Part shown: one piece after another, positions 1-6,383 of the stretch
Numbering within the stretch: the first letter of the stretch is position 1
How the letters are laid out: each line of letters opens with the position of its first letter
Source: Candidatus Latescibacteria bacterium 4484_7
GTDB taxonomy: Bacteria; Krumholzibacteriota; Krumholzibacteriia; Krumholzibacteriales; Krumholzibacteriaceae
Length of the DNA stretch: 7,377 nucleotides
Assembly: GCA_002085285.1 (NCBI GenBank)
Contig: NATK01000071.1
Location: 1 to 7,377, forward strand
Direction: 5' to 3'
Made by a program: the position numbers and the translations under genes
Notes under the pieces: generated by a model
What the model saw: the letters and a program-made list of their open reading frames with translations, nothing else
Told to the model about the DNA's origin: nothing
The model's database searches: none

Positions 1-240
1 CTAAACGTCGTAACTCAGGAACTTGGTGAGGCGACAGAGGAAATCGAAGCCTCCTATAATGACGATCCTATGGATATAGGATACAACGCCAATTACATTA
101 TGGATGTTCTAAAGACAATCGATACCGATGATATCGTCTTTATGCTCGACAGACCTGACAATGCAGGCCTGATAAGACCATCTTCGGAGTCGGGCGACAT
201 GAAGCATATATGTATCATTATGCCTCTTAGACTCAGTTGA
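1..240 (+). CDS. dnaN: DNA polymerase III subunit beta (sliding clamp), 3' end only
   Basis: This is the C-terminal 79 residues of the beta sliding clamp, the ring that encircles DNA and tethers the replicative polymerase and other clamp-binding proteins. The start lies upstream of the window, and reading frame 1 is open from base 1 to the TGA at 238-240. Visible family features are the stretch LGEATEEIEASYN (residues 8-20 of the fragment), the IGYNANYIMDVL segment (26-37), which matches the third clamp domain, and the near-terminal MPLRL (74-78). That last motif is the conserved end of DnaN and lines the hydrophobic pocket that binds clamp-interacting peptides. One serine follows it. recF begins 28 bases after the stop, so the two genes are probably co-transcribed. 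The recF neighbour and the C-terminal motif make the call secure, although the N-terminal two thirds cannot be examined. Confidence 0.95.
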   Translation, partial: LNVVTQELGEATEEIEASYNDDPMDIGYNANYIMDVLKTIDTDDIVFMLDRPDNAGLIRPSSESGDMKHICIIMPLRLS

Positions 241-268
241 TTGTCAGCTCATGTGCGGCGGTTGACGA

Positions 269-1372
269 GTGTTTATAGATTCTATCGATCTAGTAAACTT
301 CAGAAACATATCCAGGGCAAGCCTTTCATTCTCGCGGGCATTGAACCTATTCATAGGGATGAATGGGCAGGGAAAGACGAACCTTCTCGAAGCGATCAGC
401 TTCTTTTCGCTGGGTCGATCCTTCAGATCGAGAAGAAGGGAGGAAATGATAACCTTTGGCGAGGATTACGCCTTCCTTGCGGTTCGTGCAGAGAGCGACA
501 ATGGGATTACCTTCGTTGTAGAGGTTGGGATGAACGCCGCAGGGGCGGTGAAGGTTAGTGTGAACGGTAAGAGAGTGAAAGGGATGTCCGATTTTGTCGG
601 AACGATTCCGGCGGTGATCTTCACGCCGGAAGATATAGCCCTAGCCGGGGGTTCACCCCAGATTAGGCGTCTTTATATCGACTATACCGCCGCCCAGATA
701 TTCCCCCGTTTCGTGAGGAGTCTCAAAAGGTTCAAAAGGATTCTTAGGCAGAGAAATGCCTTTCTCAAGGGTTTCGAGTCAGCGAAGGACCTCGAAGAGA
801 AAGAGACCTGGGACGAAGCATTCATAGAGGTATCGACAGAGATAGTGGAGAGGAGGCGAGAAGCTCTGAAGAAGATATTGCCGAGGGTCAAGGCGATATT
901 CGAAGAGCTTAACGGGGAAGGTGCGGAGCTCAACCTCGATTATATCTGCTCTTTCAATCCCGAAGGTCTCGATATCGAAGCGGCGCTTAGGATTTCGCTG
1001 GAATCTTCGAGGGATGCGGAGCAGAGGAAAAGGTTTACTGTCGCTGGTCCCCAGAACGACGACATTCTCCTCAAGCTCGGCGGAGCTGAGCTGAGAAGAT
1101 ACGGTTCGCAGGGACAGAAAAGGATCGTTTCAATAGCTCTCAAGCTCGCACAGGCGGTAACGATTATGGAGGAACGCGGTGAAAGGCCGGTGGTGCTCCT
1201 CGACGATATATTCTCCGAGCTCGACAAGGAAAAATCCGGGAAGCTCAAGGGTGCACTTGATGACAGGTACCAGGTGTTCGTGACGACGCCGAGGGAGGAA
1301 GACAGAAGGTTTTTCGGTGAAAGAGCGCTTATTTTCAGAGTGGACAACGGTACGATAAGGTCCTCTATTTGA
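269..1372 (+). CDS. recF: DNA replication and repair protein RecF
   Basis: RecF is an SMC/ABC-type ATPase that, with RecO and RecR, promotes loading of RecA onto gapped DNA and helps stalled forks restart. The 367-residue length is normal for the family. Visible motifs are the N-terminal L-x-x-F-R-N segment (residues 8-13), Walker A GMNGQGKT (30-37), the ABC signature SQGQ in a basic helix (280-283), and Walker B plus D-loop VVLLDDIFSELD (308-319). GPQNDD (260-265) sits where RecF proteins usually carry a GPHRDD-like motif. The start is GTG; an in-frame TGA lies six bases upstream at 263-265, so no longer form is possible. No clear Shine-Dalgarno sequence precedes it, so translation may depend partly on coupling to dnaN, 28 bases upstream. 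A 166-base AT-rich gap follows the stop and likely ends this transcription unit. The function is assigned from motifs and gene order. Confidence 0.97.
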   Translation: MFIDSIDLVNFRNISRASLSFSRALNLFIGMNGQGKTNLLEAISFFSLGRSFRSRRREEMITFGEDYAFLAVRAESDNGITFVVEVGMNAAGAVKVSVNGKRVKGMSDFVGTIPAVIFTPEDIALAGGSPQIRRLYIDYTAAQIFPRFVRSLKRFKRILRQRNAFLKGFESAKDLEEKETWDEAFIEVSTEIVERRREALKKILPRVKAIFEELNGEGAELNLDYICSFNPEGLDIEAALRISLESSRDAEQRKRFTVAGPQNDDILLKLGGAELRRYGSQGQKRIVSIALKLAQAVTIMEERGERPVVLLDDIFSELDKEKSGKLKGALDDRYQVFVTTPREEDRRFFGERALIFRVDNGTIRSSI

Positions 1373-1467
1373 TTGAACCTGTCCGGCTAATTTGTTATCT
1401 TGTTAAAAGTCGTAATTGATTGAAATAGCAATATCATTAAGGTGATTTTTGTATCTCGCCGATAGCG

Positions 1468-1484
1468 TTTTTTTGTTTCTTTTT
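1468..1484 (+). terminator. T-rich run, possible weak terminator of dnaN-recF
   Basis: A run of seven T (1468-1474) is followed by further T-rich sequence to 1484. It is preceded only by a weak hairpin, TATC (1452-1455) pairing with GATA (1461-1464) around a five-base loop. The stem is too short for a convincing intrinsic terminator. The run may instead be AT-rich sequence upstream of the gyrase-operon promoter, or may serve both roles. Confidence 0.2.
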
Positions 1485-1504
1485 ACACTGATTCAATATA
1501 GAAT
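1473..1504 (+). promoter_or_regulatory. Putative sigma70-like promoter for the dciA-gyrB-gyrA unit
   Basis: The recF-dciA gap (1373-1538) is the only sizeable AT-rich non-coding stretch before the gyrase genes. It holds a TTGTTT (1473-1478) spaced 18 bases from TATAGA (1497-1502). An overlapping TAGAAT (1499-1504) matches the -10 consensus better, but has no good -35 at normal spacing. Either choice would start transcription near 1509-1512, leaving a leader of about 25-30 bases before the TTG start of dciA. The elements are individually weak, and sigma-factor preferences of this lineage are unknown. The call therefore rests mainly on position and base composition. Confidence 0.35.
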
Positions 1505-1506
1505 CA
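1489..1506. promoter_or_regulatory. 18-base near-perfect palindrome over the putative -10, candidate operator
   Basis: The sequence TGATTCAATATAGAATCA pairs with its own reverse complement at eight of nine base-pair positions; the only mismatched pair is 1495/1500. It sits directly on the candidate -10 elements upstream of dciA, where a bound dimeric regulator would block RNA polymerase. A second partly overlapping inverted repeat, ATTCAAT (1491-1497) and ATTGAAT (1506-1512), lies in the same place. No regulator family is recognised from the sequence, and the AT-rich context makes chance symmetry possible. Confidence 0.35.
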
Positions 1507-1527
1507 TTGAATAATTGTTCATAGGAT

Positions 1528-1532
1528 AGGTG
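1528..1532 (+). promoter_or_regulatory. Ribosome binding site deciding the TTG start of dciA
   Basis: AGGTG lies six bases before the TTG at 1539. The in-frame TGA at 1536-1538, directly before that TTG, excludes any longer reading. Together these fix the dciA start at a non-ATG codon. Confidence 0.6.
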
Positions 1533-1538
1533 TACTGA

Positions 1539-1850
1539 TTGGCGAAGTCAGCGGATAGAATAGGCTCGATAATCCCCGGGGTTTTGAAGCAGCTCGGTCT
1601 CGAGGGAAGGATCGAAGAGGAAAAACTCAAACGGCAGTGGGCGTCGGTTGCCGGCGAGGCGATAGCGAAGGTGTCTCGGCCGGTTCGGGTTCGGGACGGC
1701 GTGCTTTATGTTGAGGTGGAAAGTGGCGCATGGGTACAGGAATTATCTTTCAGAAGAAGGCAATTCGTCGAGCTGATAAGAGACAGATACAGGGCGATAG
1801 GACTGAAGGATATAAGGTTTGAATTGAAGAGGGGTGATCGAAGAGGATGA
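1539..1850 (+). CDS. dciA: DUF721 family protein, DciA-type replicative helicase accessory factor
   Basis: This 103-residue basic protein belongs to the DUF721 family (Pfam PF05258), whose characterised members, named DciA, interact with the replicative helicase DnaB and support its loading in bacteria lacking DnaC or DnaI. Family landmarks are W34 and G39 in W-A-S-V-A-G-E, P48 in SRPVRV, the D-G-V-L-Y-V-E-V strand (53-60), and W65 in the S-G-A-W-V-Q-E-L segment (62-69). The C-terminus ends in the basic KRGDRRG. The start is TTG, supported by AGGTG six bases upstream and by a stop codon directly before it. The stop overlaps the gyrB start in an ATGA, implying translational coupling. Its place between recF and gyrB is the same as that of the mycobacterial DciA homologue. 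Family membership is well supported by motifs plus synteny; the helicase role is inferred from homologues. Confidence 0.88.
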   Translation: MAKSADRIGSIIPGVLKQLGLEGRIEEEKLKRQWASVAGEAIAKVSRPVRVRDGVLYVEVESGAWVQELSFRRRQFVELIRDRYRAIGLKDIRFELKRGDRRG

Positions 1851-3757
1851 GTCAGGAATATACAGCAAAAGGGATTCAAGTGCTCAAGGGACTGGAGGCG
1901 GTCAGGAAAAGACCGGCGATGTATATTGGAAGCACAGACATTCACGGTCTTCATCACATGATATACGAGGTCGTCGACAACAGTATCGACGAGGCTATGG
2001 CCGGTTACTGCAGCAACATATATGTAAAGATATCGAAGGACGGGTCGGTCACCGTTATAGACGACGGTAGAGGGATACCCGTGGACATACATCCCACTCA
2101 GAAGAAGCCTGCCGTAGAGGTTGTGATGACGACTCTCCATGCGGGCGGAAAGTTCGACCACAAGAGCTACAAGGTCTCGGGAGGATTGCACGGCGTTGGA
2201 GTGTCTGTAGTAAACGCTCTTTCCAAATGGCTCGAGGTGGAGATATGGAGGGACGGTAAATCTTTCGTTCAGCGGTACGAGCGAGGTATCCCTGTACGTC
2301 CGCTGACTTCGAAGAAGCAGGAGGGCCGCAAGGAACGACGCGGGACTCGAGTAACGTTTCTGCCTGACGATACGATATTCACAACGCTGAACTTCAGCTT
2401 CGACACGCTCTCGCAGAGGTTCAGGGAGCTCGCCTTCCTCAACAAGGGAATCAGGATCGAATTCGAGGACGAACGAAACGGCAAGAAACACGAGTTCCAC
2501 TATACAGGCGGAATAATCTCTTTCGTCAAATGGCTCAACCAGAACCGTACCACACTTCACAGCCCGCCGATATACATCGAGGACAGGAAAGATAATGTCG
2601 AGGTACAGATAGCGATACAATACAACGATACGTATAAGGAAAACATTTTCTGCTTTGCCAACAACATCAACACGGTGGACGGAGGCACTCACCTCGTAGG
2701 CTTCAAAACGGCCCTGACGAGGACTCTGAATAACTACGCCCAGAAGAACAATCTTTTCAAGAAGCAGAAAATTACGCTCTCGGGGGATGACGTAAGGGAG
2801 GGAGTGACCGCCGTGATAAGCGTCAAGCTCCCAGACCCTCAGTTCGAAGGTCAGACGAAGGCGAAGCTCGGAAACAGCGAGGTCAAGGGGCTCGTTGAGA
2901 GTATGCTCGGTCAGAAGCTCAGCGAATTCCTCGAAGAACACCCCTCTGTCGCGAAGAAGATTGTAGAGAAGGCGCTTCAATCGGCGAGGGCGAGAGACGC
3001 AGCACGGAAGGCGAGAGAGCTCGTAAGAAGAAAGTCCGCACTCGAGTCGAACACTCTCCCGGGCAAGCTGGCCGACTGCTCGATCACCGATCCCGCCCAG
3101 TGCGAGCTCTACCTGGTGGAGGGCGATTCGGCGGGAGGCTCGGCGAAACAGGGGCGCGACAGACGCTTTCAGGCGATACTTCCGCTGAGAGGCAAGATCT
3201 TGAATGTGGAGAAGGCGCGCATAGACAAGATCCTCTCAAACGAGGAGATAAAGACGATAATCACCGCACTTGGCACGGGTATAGGAGGCGAGGAGTTTGA
3301 TATAAGCAAGGCGCGGTACAACAAGGTTATCATAATGACAGACGCCGACGTCGACGGAGCTCACATCAGGACACTTATACTGACGCTCTTCTTCAGGTAT
3401 ATGCCAGACCTCGTGAAGGCGGGCTACGTTTACATAGCGCAGCCGCCCCTCTACAGGGTCAAGAAGGGGAAAGAGGAAAGGTATGCTTACAGCGACGAGG
3501 AGAAGGACAAGATCGTAAAGGAGATGGGCGGCAGCAGCAATGTTTACGTTCAACGCTACAAGGGTCTCGGAGAGATGAACCCCGAACAGTTGTGGCATAC
3601 GACGATGGACCCGGAGCGGAGGACGATTCTGCAGGTTACGCTGGAAGATGCTGTAGAGGCCGATCAGATATTTACGATTCTCATGGGAGATCAGGTCGAG
3701 CCGAGAAAGAACTTCATCGTGGAGAATGCTCTCCAGGTGCGCAACCTAGATGTTTAG
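1847..3757 (+). CDS. gyrB: DNA gyrase subunit B
   Basis: This is the ATPase subunit of the A2B2 gyrase, which uses ATP to introduce negative supercoils. The 636-residue length fits the short GyrB class without the roughly 170-residue insert of Escherichia coli. The GHKL ATPase domain shows the catalytic Glu E41 in EVVDNSIDEA, D72 in IDDGRGIP, the lid GGLHGVGVSVVNALS (112-126) and R135, the counterpart of the coumarin-contact Arg136. The transducer has the QTK loop (336-338). The TOPRIM domain has EGDSAGGSA (425-433) and DADVDG (499-504) for Mg2+ binding, and the C-terminus has QRYKGLGEMNPEQLW (569-583). R448 replaces the E. coli Lys447. VEPRKNFIVENA near the end favours GyrB over ParE. The ATG overlaps the dciA stop by four bases. 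GGTGATC at 1833-1839 matches the extended anti-Shine-Dalgarno, though with long spacing, and AAGAGG abuts the start. Confidence 0.98.
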   Translation: MSQEYTAKGIQVLKGLEAVRKRPAMYIGSTDIHGLHHMIYEVVDNSIDEAMAGYCSNIYVKISKDGSVTVIDDGRGIPVDIHPTQKKPAVEVVMTTLHAGGKFDHKSYKVSGGLHGVGVSVVNALSKWLEVEIWRDGKSFVQRYERGIPVRPLTSKKQEGRKERRGTRVTFLPDDTIFTTLNFSFDTLSQRFRELAFLNKGIRIEFEDERNGKKHEFHYTGGIISFVKWLNQNRTTLHSPPIYIEDRKDNVEVQIAIQYNDTYKENIFCFANNINTVDGGTHLVGFKTALTRTLNNYAQKNNLFKKQKITLSGDDVREGVTAVISVKLPDPQFEGQTKAKLGNSEVKGLVESMLGQKLSEFLEEHPSVAKKIVEKALQSARARDAARKARELVRRKSALESNTLPGKLADCSITDPAQCELYLVEGDSAGGSAKQGRDRRFQAILPLRGKILNVEKARIDKILSNEEIKTIITALGTGIGGEEFDISKARYNKVIIMTDADVDGAHIRTLILTLFFRYMPDLVKAGYVYIAQPPLYRVKKGKEERYAYSDEEKDKIVKEMGGSSNVYVQRYKGLGEMNPEQLWHTTMDPERRTILQVTLEDAVEADQIFTILMGDQVEPRKNFIVENALQVRNLDV

Positions 3758-3796
3758 AAGATGCAAAGGATATTTTAAGGGGGGAATGGAGGTTAC

Positions 3797-3803
3797 AAGG
3801 AGG
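3797..3803 (+). promoter_or_regulatory. Strong ribosome binding site of gyrA
   Basis: AAGGAGG lies eight bases before the gyrA ATG at 3812. It selects this ATG over the one at 3804, which opens only a five-codon frame ending in TAG at 3819-3821. The whole 54-base gyrB-gyrA gap is purine-rich, with two other GGGG or GGAGG-like runs at 3779-3784 and 3788-3792. Confidence 0.8.
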
Positions 3804-3811
3804 ATGAATAG

Positions 3812-6301
3812 ATGGACATAGGCAGACAGCGAGTTATACCGGTATACATAGAGGACGAGATGAAGAGCAGCTACCTCGACTACTCTATGAGTGTCATAGT
3901 ATCGAGGGCGATACCCGATGTGAGGGATGGGCTGAAGCCCGTTCACAGGAGAATCCTCCTTGCGATGCACGACCTCAACCTTGCACACAACAGGCCGTTC
4001 AGGAAGTCTGCCAAGCTCACAGGTGATGTTACAGGTAATTACCATCCTCATGGAACTGCAGCGGTATACGATGCGGTTGTTAGAATGGCACAGGACTTCT
4101 CGATGCGTTACCCGCTCGTCGACGGGCAGGGGAACTTCGGCTCGATAGACGGCGATCCCGCTGCGGCCGAACGGTATACAGAGGTGCGGATGACCGAGAT
4201 AGCGGAGGAGCTCCTCAGGGATATCGAAAAGGAGACGGTGGAATTCGGTCTGAACTACGACGAGACACGTCAGATGGCCCTCGTGCTCCCATCACGGATA
4301 CCGAATCTCCTCTTAAACGGCGCATCGGGTATAGCAGTCGGTATGGCTACGAATATTCCTCCACACAACATATCCGAAATAGTGGACGGCCTCGAGGCGC
4401 TGCTCAAGAACCCCGACATATCGATAGAAGAGCTGAGCTCGATAGTGGAAGGCCCCGATTTCCCCACAGGCGGGATCATATATGGTAGGGCCGGTATAAG
4501 GGAGGCTTACAGGACTGGTAAGGGCAAGATCACCCTGCGGGCAAGAGCCAATATAGAAACGCAGAAGAACGGGAAGACAAGCATCATCGTCACCGAGATT
4601 CCGTATCAGACTAGCAAGGCGGCGATAATAGAGAAGATAGCCAACCTCGTGCGCGAGGGCAGATTGACGGGAATATCGGACATAAGAGATGAATCCGACA
4701 AGGAAGGAATGAGAATCGTAATAGAGCTCAAGAAAGACTCATACCCCAAAGTCGTCCTGAATCAGCTCTTCGCACACACGCAGCTACAGGTGACGTACGG
4801 CATCATCATGCTTGCCCTGGACGACCTCCGTCCAAAGGTAATGAACCTAAAAGAGCTCATGCAGAAGTTTCTCAATCACAGAGAAGATGTGATAACGAGG
4901 CGGACCAAGTACGATCTGCGAAAGGCCGAGGAGAGGGCGCACATACTCGAAGGCTACAAGATAGCACTGGACAATATCGATGCCGTGGTGGCGCTCATCA
5001 AGAAGAGCGCATCGCCGGCCGAGGCGAAGACGGGTCTCATGAAGAAGTTCAAGCTGACGGAGATACAGGCTCAGGCGATCTTGGATTTGAAGCTCCAGCG
5101 CCTCACAGGACTCGAGAGAAAGAAGATAGACGATGAGTACCTTGAACTCATCAAAAAGATCGAGTACTACCACTCTATACTCGACAGCCGCACCCTTCTG
5201 CTCGGGCTCATAGCCGAGGACCTCGACGATATCAAGAAGAGGTTCGGCGACGAACGGCGAACTCAGATCGTGGACGAGGAGGGAGAATTCGACATCGAGG
5301 ACCTCATAGCCGAAGAGGACATGATTATAACGATAACCCACACAGGCTACATCAAGAGGATACCCATAACGACTTACAGGCGCCAGAGACGCGGTGGCAA
5401 AGGAATCAGCGGCCTCGGCATGAAGGAAGAAGACTTTGTCGAGCACCTCTTCATCGCTTCCACGCACAGCTACATCCTCTTCTTCACCGACAGGGGCAAA
5501 TGCTACTGGCTCAAGGTCCACGAGATACCTCAAGGCGGAAGGTTGGCAAGGGGCAAGGCTATAGTGAACCTCCTGGAGATGTCGAGGGAGGAACAGATAA
5601 CGGCTTTTGTCCCCGTGAGCGATTTTGGTATAGATGCCTACCTGCTTCTTGCGACGGCGCACGGCTTCATCAAGAAGACGCACCTGTCCGCTTATTCGAA
5701 CCCGCGAAGAGGAGGCATCATATCGACAGTCCTCCGCGAAGGTGACCGTCTGATAGAGGCGAAACTCACGAGGGGTTCGGACGACGTGATCCTTGCAAAG
5801 AGGAAGGGAAAGGCTATTCGGTTCAGCGAAAGAGACGTCAGGGTGATGGGCAGAGCGACGCAGGGCGTGCGGGGCGTCAAGCTCGACAGCGACGACGAGG
5901 TCGTTGCGATGGTAGTCGTGAAGAGAAAAGCCGACCTTCTTGCAGTAACGGAGAACGGCTATGGAAAGAGGACGAGGGTCGCCGATTTCAGAAATATCAA
6001 GAGAGGTGGAAAGGGCGTCGTCTGCATTCCGACGGATGAGCGGAACGGCAACCTCGTAGCGCTCAAAGAGGTGATCGACACAGACGAGGTTATGATCATA
6101 ACGAAGAATGGGATCATCATACGATCGGCGGTGAACAGCATATCTGTGCTGGGAAGACAGGCAAAAGGTGTAAAACTGATAAAACTGGGCGAAGGCGACA
6201 AGGTCGTCGACGTTGCTCTCATAGCCGGTGAAAAGGAGGACGAGGAGAACGGAGAGACGAAGAACGGGGAAGAACCGGGCGGAGACGATAAGAATCAGTA
6301 G
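3812..6301 (+). CDS. gyrA: DNA gyrase subunit A
   Basis: This subunit cuts and rejoins the gate DNA segment and wraps DNA around its C-terminal domain. It is 829 residues long, normal for GyrA. The winged-helix region carries the catalytic Tyr122 in AERYTEVRM, preceded by Arg121. The quinolone-resistance region reads YHPHGTAAVYD (77-87): position 83 is Ala where E. coli has Ser, position 82 is Thr, and Asp87 is kept. The tower and coiled-coil region follows, including LKLQRLTGLE (426-435). The C-terminal beta-pinwheel starts near 500 and holds the diagnostic GyrA box QRRGGKG (525-531), with degenerate copies near 573-582, 631-636, 680-688, 730-736 and 781-787, consistent with six blades. The box identifies GyrA rather than ParC. 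An acidic tail of about 24 residues (806-829) ends the protein. It probably belongs to one operon with dciA and gyrB. Confidence 0.98.
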   Translation: MDIGRQRVIPVYIEDEMKSSYLDYSMSVIVSRAIPDVRDGLKPVHRRILLAMHDLNLAHNRPFRKSAKLTGDVTGNYHPHGTAAVYDAVVRMAQDFSMRYPLVDGQGNFGSIDGDPAAAERYTEVRMTEIAEELLRDIEKETVEFGLNYDETRQMALVLPSRIPNLLLNGASGIAVGMATNIPPHNISEIVDGLEALLKNPDISIEELSSIVEGPDFPTGGIIYGRAGIREAYRTGKGKITLRARANIETQKNGKTSIIVTEIPYQTSKAAIIEKIANLVREGRLTGISDIRDESDKEGMRIVIELKKDSYPKVVLNQLFAHTQLQVTYGIIMLALDDLRPKVMNLKELMQKFLNHREDVITRRTKYDLRKAEERAHILEGYKIALDNIDAVVALIKKSASPAEAKTGLMKKFKLTEIQAQAILDLKLQRLTGLERKKIDDEYLELIKKIEYYHSILDSRTLLLGLIAEDLDDIKKRFGDERRTQIVDEEGEFDIEDLIAEEDMIITITHTGYIKRIPITTYRRQRRGGKGISGLGMKEEDFVEHLFIASTHSYILFFTDRGKCYWLKVHEIPQGGRLARGKAIVNLLEMSREEQITAFVPVSDFGIDAYLLLATAHGFIKKTHLSAYSNPRRGGIISTVLREGDRLIEAKLTRGSDDVILAKRKGKAIRFSERDVRVMGRATQGVRGVKLDSDDEVVAMVVVKRKADLLAVTENGYGKRTRVADFRNIKRGGKGVVCIPTDERNGNLVALKEVIDTDEVMIITKNGIIIRSAVNSISVLGRQAKGVKLIKLGEGDKVVDVALIAGEKEDEENGETKNGEEPGGDDKNQ

Positions 6302-6335
6302 GCTCGGACCCGTTTGTTGGGGCGGGCATCGAGCC
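6301..6335 (+). terminator. GC-rich inverted repeat after gyrA, possible terminator or mRNA 3' hairpin
   Basis: GGCTCG (6301-6306) pairs with CGAGCC (6330-6335). Inside that stem, G6307 can pair with C6327, and CCCG (6309-6312) with CGGG (6323-6326), leaving A6308 and A6328-T6329 unpaired and a ten-base loop. This gives about 11 base pairs, mostly G-C. The stem begins at the last base of the gyrA stop codon. No T-run follows, so it does not fit a classical intrinsic terminator. It may end or stabilise the gyrase mRNA, or simply reduce read-through into the next gene. Confidence 0.35.
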
Positions 6336-6383
6336 GGAGTCGAGCGGACGTTTGACTGATTGTTAGCGAGGAATAATAAACGC

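Noticed and set aside
251..265. ATG with a four-codon frame ending in TGA just before recF, in frame with it
   Set aside because: It would extend recF only if TGA were recoded. The RecF family N-terminus is already complete from GTG 269.
241..558. 105-codon forward frame starting just after dnaN
   Set aside because: It overlaps recF in another frame, and its product is low-complexity basic sequence without family features. recF is certain from Walker A onward.
1393..1401. TTATCTTGT as a DnaA box in the recF-dciA gap
   Set aside because: Only five of nine bases match TTATCCACA, and there is no cluster of similar sites.
1482..1512. TTTACA (1482-1487) with TTGAAT (1507-1512) as an alternative promoter
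   Set aside because: The spacing is 19 bases and the -10 lacks the highly conserved A at its second position. The TTGTTT/TATAGA or TAGAAT choices fit somewhat better.
1706..2980. 424-codon open frame on the minus strand opposite dciA and gyrB
   Set aside because: It is a shadow of gyrB, with no recognisable motif; the sense strand carries all GyrB catalytic motifs.
6352..6380. TTGACT plus AATAAA as a promoter for the secreted-protein gene
   Set aside because: The -35 is good, but the -10 ends four bases before the ATG, so transcription would start inside the coding region.
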